Source of the DNA: Telopea speciosissima | Lineage: Eukaryota > Streptophyta > Magnoliopsida > Proteales > Proteaceae | DNA length: 64,000 nucleotides | Direction of reading: 5' to 3' | NCBI RefSeq assembly: GCF_018873765.1 | Contig: NW_025317353.1 | Coordinates: forward strand, 372,001-436,000 | Shown here: in pieces, positions 35,744-45,311 of the stretch | Numbering within the stretch: position 1 is the first letter of the stretch | Layout: each line of letters begins with the position of its first letter | Translations under genes and position numbers: made by a program | Notes under the pieces: generated by a model | Database searches by the model: none | Seen by the model: the letters and a program-made list of their open reading frames with translations, nothing else | What the model was told of the DNA's origin: nothing

Positions 35744-36484
35744 TGTGTGAATATGCTGCCAAGATCCCCCTCCGAATTCCAAAGGTACTCCCTTCTTTCA
35801 ACATAATTTAACCTCATTTCGTTATTTCCGTATCAATGGTTTCTACTTGGAGGTTATTTTGGTCTCCTTTTCTTTGCTGTAGATTGCCAAGTATCATGAA
35901 CAAAGGTGCTCAAAAGAATTGAGGTCTGAGCATATCAAATATATCAGTATTATCACAGAAGCATACCATAAACTGCTTTGCATATGCAAGGAGTAGATGT
36001 AAGTTTAATGGTTTTCTTTTCCCCTCTTATCTTTCTTGATTTTTTACTTTAATTTTAGTTGTGGAATACAGTTTTTTTTAATTAAAGAAAGGAAAAAGAA
36101 AATAAGTGTATTTAGGACTTAATGTTCTTATGAAACTAGTCTCATTTCCTATTTTCTTAGAACTTCCAAGTCCAACTACTGTTAGTTCTGTTTTTGGCTT
36201 AAGGCAACTCAAGAAGTGTATTCAGTCTCATTTGCTTGACCCGGATTTGGTGTCGTTTAAATATTCCCCTCATTTGCACTTATGGGGTACTTTTCAAGAG
36301 TTTTTTGTCTTTCCTTTTTGTTCTTACTACTTTATTTAGGGAAGATTTTATCCATAAATTTTTGATACTGTATCTATTTTAGTAGCCAGAAGGTGGGTCT
36401 GTTTGCATTCTTTTGCTGCTAGGCCATAGGTGGTAGATCTTTGGCATTATCTCAAATATATTTCTCATGTATGCATTTTGTTCT
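35744..36484 (+). pseudogene. EFR3-like exons, copy E3
   Basis: The split exon resumes after the MULE (LCEYAAKIPLRIPK). Exon 35883-35998 encodes IAKYHEQRCSKELRSEHIKY and TEAYHKLLCICKE, then a TAG stop where copy E2 has CAG. The following intron runs to 36484, where similarity to the other copies stops after TTTTGTTCTATA. Pseudogene. Confidence 0.82.
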
Positions 36485-37452
36485 ATACCCCTATCTTAAA
36501 GAAATATTGGGAATAAAATAAAGGGCGACTAAAAGGTGTCAAGTTCAGTGTCATTCAGAAACTCCCTTTAAATATTGAAATCACATTGGTATCAAATTCG
36601 ACAATAACGATATTGATACCTATATGGATCGGTCATATCGATTTGTATCAAACAATTTTATCCTTATTTTCCTTAAAGGATTCGATTTTTAGACTGTATG
36701 GCCGATCTAACGTGAATATTTGAAATTATGATTGTAACACTCTAACTCAATCACCATCAGGGTTTAAAAATTCGGAATCACAAGATCGGTCTCTATCAAC
36801 TTCCATTCGAATGAATTGATAGAAATAGTGGAAAATCAAAACTTAAGAGTTGGGAAGAAGCACAAACTTCCACAAATACGTTTCTTTTGAAAATCTTCGT
36901 TTAAAAGATTGTAGATGGTGTGCAGAAAGTATCAGGGAACAATGGAGAATATTATCGACTCTGTGCAATTGGGGGTAGAGCACTTTTTATCCGGAATGGG
37001 TGTATTTTTCTTCACCCATGGTGGAGGAAAACTATCTTAAAATATTTACAAATTTTACTATAGATCTGTTTTTTTTTTTTTTCCTATCCTAGATTTCGTA
37101 GATTTTTAATATGGAAAAAGACATCATTACTAAAGACTTTAAGTAAGCTATGTGGCTTCATCACCCTGGCTGTAGAAGTCACAGACAAAACAGTAACTGA
37201 GGTTTGACTAGAGAAGAAAGCTTTCTATAAAAAAAAGATGGAGAAAGAAGACTGAAAACATGACATACTCACTGAATCAAGTATGAAGAGCTTTATTGAT
37301 AAGAGTATTGTGGCCTTGTGGGTTGTAAGCCCCTTGTAAGCTTTTGACACTTCAGTCTTTGAAGTTTGAAAATTATAGCCTTTATTATGGGTCTGGCCTG
37401 CTTTGTTTCCAATTAATGGGACCCCTTTCTACTCAACCCCCTCAAAAACCCC
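36485..37452. other. Unique intergenic region upstream of plantacyanin
   Basis: About 970 bp without similarity to the repeat modules and without a convincing ORF. Its right part is presumably the promoter of the plantacyanin gene. Confidence 0.5.
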
Positions 37453-37460
37453 TATATAAA
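37453..37460 (+). promoter_or_regulatory. TATA box of the plantacyanin gene
   Basis: TATATAAA, about 106 bp before the start codon, in a normal position for a plant gene with a 5'UTR of about 70-80 nt. A CT-rich tract (CTTCTTCTTC) follows at about 37520. Confidence 0.7.
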
Positions 37461-37565
37461 GGCCACTCCACCTTGCCTGATTGCATCAAGTTTCCTTCTC
37501 ATTCCTTTGTTGCGATCGTCTTCTTCTTCTTCTTCTTGTTACTTGTGCTGGAGTTGTTAGAGAAG

Positions 37566-38086
37566 ATGGCCCAGGGAAGAGGCAGTGCAGCTAGAATTGT
37601 TATTGTTGGGATCACATTGCTTGCCCTGTTGCTTCACTTTGAGACTGCCCATGCAGCTACCTACACAGTTGGGGACAGTGGTGGATGGACCTTCAATGTA
37701 GTTAGTTGGACTAAAGGGAAGCACTTCAGAGCTGATGATACTCTTAGTAAGTATAAGCATATCAAAATCCAACCAAGATCTCATTATAATAACTTTCCTC
37801 TTTGTCACAACCTTGAGTTCAAAGCATTGTAGAGACTCTTTCTGTTATGGTCATTTCTTGATTCATGCACCTCTTTTGTGTTGCAGTTTTCAAGTACGAT
37901 CCATCGATCCACAACGTTGTCGCTGTCAACAGGAAAGGTTACAGCAATTGCAAGACCCCAGCTGGGGCTAAAGTGTATAAATCAGGGAACAATCAGATCA
38001 AATTGTCTAAGGGGCAGAGCTACTTCATCTGCAATTTTCCTGGGCACTGTGAATCAGCTATGAAAATTGCTGCTAATGCAGTGTAA
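37566..38086 (+). CDS. Plantacyanin / basic blue copper protein
   Basis: Two exons, 37566-37746 and 37887-38086, joined across a GT-AG intron (phase 1), give 126 residues. Residues 1-30 form a signal peptide with the hydrophobic core IVIVGITLLALLL, cut after HA. The mature protein starts ATYTVGDSGGW. Copper ligands counted from the mature start fall exactly at His39 (SIHNVV), Cys79 (YFICNF), His84 (GHC) and Met89, as in cucumber basic protein, and Cys52 and Cys85 can form the family disulfide. A methionine axial ligand places it among plantacyanins rather than stellacyanins, and no GPI tail is visible. These are apoplastic type I copper proteins thought to work in redox or pollen-pistil signalling; the substrate is unknown. 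An in-frame upstream ATG at 37344 was rejected because it precedes the TATA box. Confidence 0.95.
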
Positions 38087-38203
38087 ACCAAGATTAAGAG
38101 GAGTATGTGTCTCTTATAGTAGAAGATACATATAATATTGAGAAGCACTACAGTAATAGAGAGTAATGAACTTCATGTGACTGGAGAATAGAGAATGCCA
38201 CTA

Positions 38204-38209
38204 AATAAA
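38204..38209 (+). terminator. Poly(A) signal of the plantacyanin gene
   Basis: AATAAA about 118 bp after the stop codon, in an AT-rich 3' region, consistent with the plantacyanin 3'UTR. Confidence 0.6.
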
Positions 38210-38639
38210 GCCTATATTTGAAACATGGATGTTATCTTGTCTTGTGGCCCGATAAATGACTGATCTAAACTTCACTGAAATACAACATTTAGATTAACGG
38301 TTTGGTTTCAGTTTAGCCCCTACCAGCCCGAACCAAATCGTCCGGAAGGAAACCAAATTAAGAGAGGGGGGGGGGGGAGGGGGAGGGGATAATCAGCATT
38401 AGGGTACTTATGAGTTACATATCATTGTACTAGGTTGGCTTACTGTTTAGTGATTCTATTTTCTAGGGGTAATATACCTATGTGCGATCCATTTCACATG
38501 TGAGACCTGTGGTGTATTCCCCTTTCCTTTGGTAGAGAACTTACAATATATTCCTTACCACAAAAAAAATAAAAAAAAACGTACAATATATTGACTGTGA
38601 ACAGATCAACTGATTTATGATTGGTTTTTTTTGCATATC

Positions 38640-38766
38640 AGGTGTTTGGGTCGGACAAGAAATAGTGGTTTGTCCCTGCATATTCAGAAGAGGATCTAAG
38701 ACGTATGCCAGCACTTCAGGGACTTAAATATCCTTCGAAGCCTGATCTCGATGCCCAGGAGTTCTA
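38640..38766 (+). pseudogene. Exon-like 3' fragment, family not recognised
   Basis: After a T-rich tract and a TATCAG acceptor-like site, one frame reads VFGSDKK, a TAG, then WFVPAYSEEDLRRMPALQG followed by LKYPSKPDLDAQEF and a stop. Composition and the acceptor suggest a last coding exon broken by one stop. I could not assign it to a family. From 38087 to 39212 nothing else coding was seen, apart from a G-rich run at 38362-38390. Confidence 0.35.
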
Positions 38767-39212
38767 ACAATCATTAACGGCATGAATCGTGAAATTCTTT
38801 TCTTCATGTTTGTTGTGAAGAAGGATTTCATGCCCCCACAAAACAGAGATGAGGCACGCATCAAGTGTGGACCTGTATATGTCAATCCTCACACATCTGT
38901 AGTAGCATCGTCAAGACGAAGTAACACGCCAGATTTCTGATCTCATTGTAAGGAACAGCTCACAAAGCAGGGAAATTGTGGGGAATGGGGGGAAGGGTTT
39001 TTTGTGATGATATTATTTATTATTCTTGTTGATTTTTATGGGAGTGGAATTGTAAAAGAAGGGTTGTACTGTGTCTGGAGTGACCTGAGGACATTCTAAT
39101 GCAGAATGGATGGTTATGACCCAGCAATGACAAAATAATTGATGATACTCTAAATTGAGGTGCTTCAAGAGGTTTTCTGGATTAATTGCAGAAAATTTTT
39201 ATTTTGCCAAAA

Positions 39213-39407
39213 TTAAGCTAGAATCCGCTCTTCTATGGCATCAATAATCCTTTGTGGAGTGACTGTCTGCGGTGGTGGTGGACGAGGATGTCGGAGGCAC
39301 TCAATCAACTTACGGACACAGTTAAAGACAGGCCGGCAACGTAAGATGATGAACCCAATCTGTCCAATCACAGCCCCAGTGACAGTAGCAGTGGCTAAAG
39401 GCTCCAT
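39213..39407 (-). CDS. Possible small ORF, 64 residues
   Basis: Minus-strand ORF starting MEPLATATVTGAVIGQIGF, with a hydrophobic stretch (ATVTGAVIGQIGFIIL), a basic middle (RCRPVFNCVRKLIECLRHPR), a PPPP turn and an amphipathic end (RIIDAIEERILA). The composition looks protein-like and is not a shadow of another gene. No family was recognised, and chance cannot be excluded. Confidence 0.35.
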   Translation of the reverse strand: MEPLATATVTGAVIGQIGFIILRCRPVFNCVRKLIECLRHPRPPPPQTVTPQRIIDAIEERILA

Positions 39408-40379
39408 ATATACTTCAATCTTGGTTATGAGAGATATATCTCTAATGAGATTTGTTTTCTGCCCATAATCTTATACAGAAATTGGCTGGAAAGATGAGCA
39501 CCGAGATGAGTTAGGGGGGAGGAAGCAATGGAAAAGTGATTTTATTGCATTGAGGATTTGGCAGTTTCCTTAGGATTCAAAATGTGCGATTATCTTATCA
39601 AGTCTTTACAGTTTCAGTTTTATTAGGGGACTTTAATTTGTGATAAAGTCTTTTTTTTTGTTTTTGTTTTTATGGAGATAATAAAGTCAGTGTCTGTTAG
39701 TTAGTACTACAAATCTCTCTCACTCTTGACAGGAAACAATATCAAGGGGAAAAAAAGGTGAGTTATCAAGTTGAAGTATAAAATATGGGGGAGGTTTTTT
39801 TTTTTTTTTCTTTTAATGGGAGAGGGTTTTTGTGTGCAGTTTCGGGTGAAGAAGGGGGTGGTTACGGAAATATCGTCCAATAGGAGGTATTTAGGACTCT
39901 TTAGAGGGGGAGTGCGTATGCAGTTCAGGTAAAAACTGATGTCGTGGAAATTTTTAACCCATAAATAAAAAATATGGGAGAGGTTCCTTATACTAATCAA
40001 ATGCAGTTTCAGGCCAATGAGGGAATCCCTTTTGAAATCTAAAAAAAAAGAGAGGCATTTATGACATATCACCCTCTCACATGAACAAGGATAAGTGAAG
40101 GAATGTGCAATTTAATTTTTGAGTTGGAGATGCCCTTCTTGATTTTTAGAATCTGAGCTCAATCATAGATTTACTGAATAGATAACTTGTGGGAAGTGGG
40201 TTTTAAAAATTCAGGCATACGAAGTGGGATCAAAGGTATGGCAAACCAAAGGAGAAGAGTAACAAACACCGAACAAAGATTTCATAGAATGCTTGAAATA
40301 GTTGGAAGGGGAGCTTGGTGACCAGCCTTACTTTGGGGGTGGGAGAAAAAAGATTAATCAAACAATATTAAAGAGTAAT

Positions 40380-41632
40380 GGGTTTTTTACAATTATCATC
40401 CCAAAATCTTTTATATTTACTATTACCCCCTTAAAAACTTTGAAGCAATTGTTATCCTCCCCTGTTGGCGCTGTTGCATACCAATAATTAACTGCCCCCC
40501 ACCGTTACAGAACCGTAATAGAGGGGGTTAGTCGTGAGAATATGCTGTTGTCACGAATTTTTCTATGACCAAAATGCCCTTTTGAGGTGATAATTGTAAA
40601 AAACTCCCACCCCATCACCGTCCCTTCTCCTCCTCCTTCTCCTTCTTCTTTTGGCATCATTCGCAAGACCTCTATGTGTCTCTCATGTCTAGCTTCCTGA
40701 ACCACCCGGTTGGTACCTACTTTTGGTATAGATAATATCTACTGTGTTAAACTGGTGTAGGAGGATCTCTTGATGTTTTGACTGCCAGCTAGAGGAACAT
40801 CCAATCTTTTTGAATTGTTCTCTAATATCTCTTATCAATTATCAAATCGCGAGATGAGAATTGAGAAGCTCTAAGTAATCGATTAATAGGTAGGACCCAT
40901 TCTAAAACAATCATTAGTCCCAAAACTAAAGCTGAAATTTTTAATGGAGAAAGTATTTTATACAGAAAGAATTAAGTAAAAACAATCCGAAAACCGCTCA
41001 TATTAAAACCATCACGGAAGAAAACATCCCGCATCTCCCTCTTTGTTTATCTCATATTTCTGACCTTTTTTTATATATTTCTTCTTATTTTCCTGTTAAA
41101 AACAGTTTCAAAATCACAAAACTCTTCTTCTGTTACTCATAACTATTTTCATGTTTGCAGTTCTCACTCAACGTTCACTGTTTCCCAATCTGGGTTCAAT
41201 CTTTTTCCTCAGTTTCTTCTCTCCTCTGTATGATTTATTTTTAGTAAGTTCCTGCGGAAACTGATTTTGAACTTAATTGGCTTCGCACAAGTCACACAGC
41301 AGCAAAACTCTGCAAGAGAAAAAAATAAAAAAAGAGCAAAAAACATTGTTCATGAGCCTGTTTCCACCTTGATAGAGTTCTAAGTAGGAAGAAGGAGAAG
41401 GGACGGTGATGGGGTGGGAGTTTTTTACAATTATCATCCCAAAATGGCATTTTAGTCTTAAAAAGTTCGTGACAATAGCACACTCTCACGACCAACCCCC
41501 TCTGTTACAGTTCTATAACGGTGGGGGCCAATTAATTATTAGTATGCAACAGGGGGTAATAGTTGTTTCAAATTTTTTGAGGGGGGTAATAGTAAATATA
41601 AAAGATTTTGGGATGATAATTGTAAAAAACCC
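40380..41632. mobile_element. Mutator-like element with long TIRs, 1253 bp
   Basis: Flanked by the 9-bp target duplication AAGAGTAAT (40371-40379 and 41633-41641). The ends are GGGTTTTTTACAATTATCAT and its inverse, and the inverted similarity extends roughly 240-260 bp on each side (40380 to about 40640 versus about 41395-41632). The interior, about 40640-41390, shows no transposase. Non-autonomous MULE. Confidence 0.9.
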
Positions 41633-41944
41633 AAGAGTAATTGAAATCTGGAATCTGGATTGCATATTTTCTTTCATATCTACATAAAATCTGATTCAAA
41701 TTTGAAAAGTTAAAATTTGAGGTAAAATTTGTCATTTCATTTTTTGGTTTGACTGAAGATAACATCGTCACTGTAGAGGGGATGAATGAGTATTTTCCAA
41801 TAGGAGGGGATGACTTGAGATTCGATCCGGTTTCAGAAAGGTGTTTTGTAATTTACCCAAAACTAAATAACATAAGAGGAGAAGAGAAAGATAAGGTTTA
41901 CCCCCCCCCCAAAAAAAAAAAGAAGAACAAGAAGATAAGGGTAA

Positions 41945-42860
41945 GGGTGTCAAAACCTAGCCTGAACCGTTAAGACCAACCGAAAAAGCACAGACCTAAC
42001 CGAACCGATCCTTATTGGATTGGTTTTGGATTAGGGTATGACGAGACTGGCTAAAAACCAGACCACACCTGACCGACCGATAACAAATTGAAAACGAACC
42101 GAATGAAACTGATAAAAATATCATTGAATATAAGGTTATGAATAAGTGAATTGATTATCCATTGATTTCAATATTAGTGAGTAAAAATTTCTGGTTGTAG
42201 AGAACTGTTACAAATCAATGAGTAGGAAGTTATGAAAAAACGTAAATTAATCTGTAACTATGCTTCTTCCATTGATCTCCTTGTTTACTATACAAAATTA
42301 ATTGGTTATCAAGTAAATGAATTGATAGTAAGATTCATTTTGTGATTTCAATATTAATTATCTTATCAGTGACCGTTCATTGATTTCAATTTTAATTAAC
42401 CCTTTACAATTAATGATAAATAATTATATGAGTTGTAACAATGATTTCTCTACAAACTCTATTTGTCCATTGATTTGAATATTAATTATCTTCCATTCTT
42501 TTCCATATAGTTTATTCTTTTTTCTTTTTTTCGGATTACAGCATTAGATATCAAATCAATTTTCTTATTTTTAGTTGTATACTTGTTTTGACTTGGGAAG
42601 GTGAATTGAAGTGTTTTTATGAAATATTTCTTCACTACAAATTATGAATTTAAGATTTTATTGTGGCTCAAATCCAAAAACGAATCGATCTAAACCGATA
42701 TTAACCCGATATTGAAAAATGAAAATAAAATGAAATCGTATTAAACCGAAACCGATCGAAAACCGAAGTTTCTTAATGATTTGGTTTTGGTCTCACAATT
42801 TCAAGATCGAAACCGATTCAGTACCGATTGAAACCAAGCCGAACCAACCGTTTAACGCTT
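41945..42860. repeat. AT-rich region with ACCGAACC-type repeats
   Basis: Both edges are rich in ACCGAACCGATC-like short motifs (about 41955-42110 and 42670-42850), in partly inverted relation, around an AT-rich core. This looks like an old non-autonomous DNA element or a satellite-like remnant. No gene and no clear target duplication were found. Confidence 0.4.
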
Positions 42861-43244
42861 GGGGAACAATAGAAAAGCATGGTGCCAAATAATATCATGA
42901 GACCATCACGCTTAACCAAAGGAAAAAAAAAAAAAGAAGGGCAAATTATACGAAAATACAACTGGCGCCACCTCCTCTATATATAATAAAATAATTATTT
43001 TGGAGGGTAAAGTTAAAATCCGCGTGACGAGCATATTCTTAACCGCCTTACAGAGTTACAGCTTACACTAATTGACACGAAGGCACGCATGTACTTCTAC
43101 AGCTGGCGCGTATCTTTGACGCCATACTTTCCTTATAGAATAATTAATATCTCCTCTCGACCGTTATCTGTTATTTCGCTCCTCTGTTTCAAATCAAGAC
43201 TAATAGTTTCTATTTTCCCTCCCCCACTCGGCACTCCGCGCCTG

Positions 43245-43250
43245 TATAAA
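43245..43250 (+). promoter_or_regulatory. TATA box upstream of the SFT2-like exon
   Basis: TATAAA within CCTGTATAAATTC, in a pyrimidine-rich proximal region and 374 bp before the ATG at 43619. The region just upstream (about 43070-43230) is the part that resembles the spacers of the PIP modules. Confidence 0.5.
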
Positions 43251-43618
43251 TTCTGAATTGCTATAATCCTGTCCGGAAAACTCTCTCCCATCTATACTCG
43301 CCGCAACCTGCTTTCCCCTTAGAATTGCATAACCATCATCAATATCACTTCCACTCCTTCTTCGGAGCTGAGGAGGTGGTTTTTCTCAGTCACACGGCTC
43401 ATACCCCTTTCAGTTTCAGCAATTTTTTCCGATTCGGAAAATCAAACACCTCCGATAGGCTCTCACCGAGAGAGACGCCATTAATAACACTGAACGGTGC
43501 TAAAGGACCAGATCTCTCACTCGAGTTGGAACGCTTTCCACTTAGCTTCTTAATTTTTCGATTTGAAGTTGAGGATCGCTTTCTTCTTCTTCGTTGGCGT
43601 CGTCACTTACTTCGAATT

Positions 43619-43809
43619 ATGCAGAATACTGCACAAGCTTGGTTTATGGATGGACCGAGTAATACTGATCAGAAGGAATCCTCGTCTCTGCTTGCCGATT
43701 GGAACTCTTACGCGGCCTTGAAAGCTTCGGAAGAGACTGAATCCTCCATCTTAGGGTTTGATCTCGAAGCCGCTGTAAGTACTGCCAACGTCACCGGAAC
43801 TTTTAACGT
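43619..43809 (+). pseudogene. SFT2-like first coding exon, orphan
   Basis: ATG at 43619, donor GTAAGC at 43810. Encodes 63 residues starting MQNTAQAWFMDGPSNTDQKE, then SSSLLADWNSYAALK, then a GFDLEAAV segment and TGTFN. This N-terminal layout matches plant SFT2-like vesicle-transport proteins (Golgi, four membrane helices that would be encoded further on). The exon itself is intact, but no downstream SFT2 exon with the transmembrane helices was found: the intron runs into a MULE end and EFR3 exons. I therefore call it an orphan first exon. An ATG at about 43325 is in frame, but the segment between looks like 5'UTR. Confidence 0.65.
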
Positions 43810-43984
43810 GTAAGCGCAAATCTTAAACCACCAATGATATTTTGGCATTTTACTATATATATATATATATTATTTTTTTTTTCAATTTTACTTCTCTTTC
43901 ATGGTCTGTTCTAGAGATATGACTTTGTCACACTTTCCTGTTAGGGACTTTTTGAATTCCGCTGGTCTCTACTTGCTTTTGCTC

Positions 43985-44316
43985 TAGATTCTGGATTTGT
44001 TTTCCTGGTAGGATGTTCCTGGTTGTTTGCTTCGTTTTTCTCGGGTGTACAGCAGCAGCAAATGGTTCAACAATGAAAGGGGTGGGTTACAGCAGGAAGT
44101 GTGGTTGCAGTAAGAAGAAGAAGAAGGAGGGTAAATAGGTACTTTTAATTTCACTGTTTTATATTGAATATGTGACAAGGGTAAAATGGACTTTTCCATT
44201 CAACCACTAACAGCAGACTAACAACATCAGGTTTCAGGGGTGTCAAGTAATGTTTGAAAATTTGGGTATTTTAAGAAAAATGGCAATTGTTTAGGGGGTG
44301 TACAAGTAATTTTCCC
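43985..44316. mobile_element. MULE right half, matching TSD TATAGCAAG
   Basis: Inverted counterpart of the MULE left ends (for example 34556-34735). The right TIR reads inward from 44316 and ends GTACAAGTAATTTTCCC, followed by TATAGCAAG at 44317-44325. The same 9 bp precede the orphan left end at 27650, in the same EFR3 exon. Internal boundary at about 43985 is approximate. Confidence 0.75.
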
Positions 44317-44325
44317 TATAGCAAG

Positions 44326-45311
44326 TGCTATTTGAGGGCATCAAGTTTGCAATGCCTTTCAGCCATGGTAGTTGGTGGATTTTTTTTTTTTTGGTTGTAA
44401 TGTTTTCTTGTTAGCGCAACATGAGCACAATCATTTTTGAAATTTACCTCCATCTAATTCCTCATCGAGTCAAATTGATTTCACATTTCAGGTGTGGTTT
44501 ATGGCAGATTTTTCACATTTTCTTGATGGTTTTGATGAGGTGAGTGGTTTTCTAATGCTTTAGTATGTGTTGGAAATTGGACCCAGTGTTTTATGACTTG
44601 TTTCCTGGCACAATATGAAGAAATTGAGCTTTGGAGCTTGTAGCTGCACAAGGAAAACAGGTTAAAGTTAGAAGCAACAATGTGGAAATGTTTTAATAGA
44701 GGAATGATTAGGGGCTGTGGTGGGTACTTTCCACAACGAGAGTAGTTTCTTCTGAAATAACTTTAGGTGTAGCTCATTTCTTGTTTCTAGGGCTGGCATT
44801 CCAAGACTTCACACTCTTGTTAGATTTTTGACATGTTTACTCATATTGATGCAAGTTTGACATAGTATGGGTGTGTTTGCAGACTGCATTTAGTTCTAGG
44901 AGATCATTGAGTTTGATATGTAAACCTGTAGCAAGTTATGATTAAAGCATGCGCATTCATGTATATATGCGAGTCTGATAATCAAGTCTCTCTACTTGTG
45001 AATATACTTCCAATTTAACCTTCTGCTTCTACATCTCAAAATTTTGCTATTTTTAGTTTAATTGGGTTCCTCAATCATGAATTTCTTTTGATTTAAGGAT
45101 TTATACTTTGCGCAGATTGTGCATGCCACACTGGATAACTACGAAGCAGATATAAATCTTGTAGATGACGGTGAAAGGGGGAGCCAGATCACAATTGGGT
45201 TGATGAAGCAGTTAGATGTGAAGCAAGGGGTGGTGTTGGTGTTGGTAGTGATCTCAGCCTGCGCTACCTTAGGCCAAGACGAGAAAAAAAAGATTGCACT
45301 CTATTGACTCG
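44326..45311 (+). pseudogene. EFR3-like middle exons, 44-45 kb copy
   Basis: The exon remainder 44317-44367 reads YSKCYLRASSLQCLSAM when joined to the EEYSK at 27649. Exon 44492-44539 is VWFMADFSHFLDGFDE. Exon 45116-45311 starts IVHATLDNYEADINLVDDGER, then a one-base loss in the G-run shifts the frame, after which the other frame reads DEAVRCEARGGVGVGSDLSL and REKKDCTLLTR. Splice sites look normal. These exons continue plant EFR3-like order directly after the one interrupted at 27649. The frameshift breaks the protein. Confidence 0.85.

Noticed and set aside
37344..37565. Upstream in-frame ATG extending the plantacyanin ORF
   Set aside because: It lies before the TATA box, and the signal peptide starts properly at 37566.
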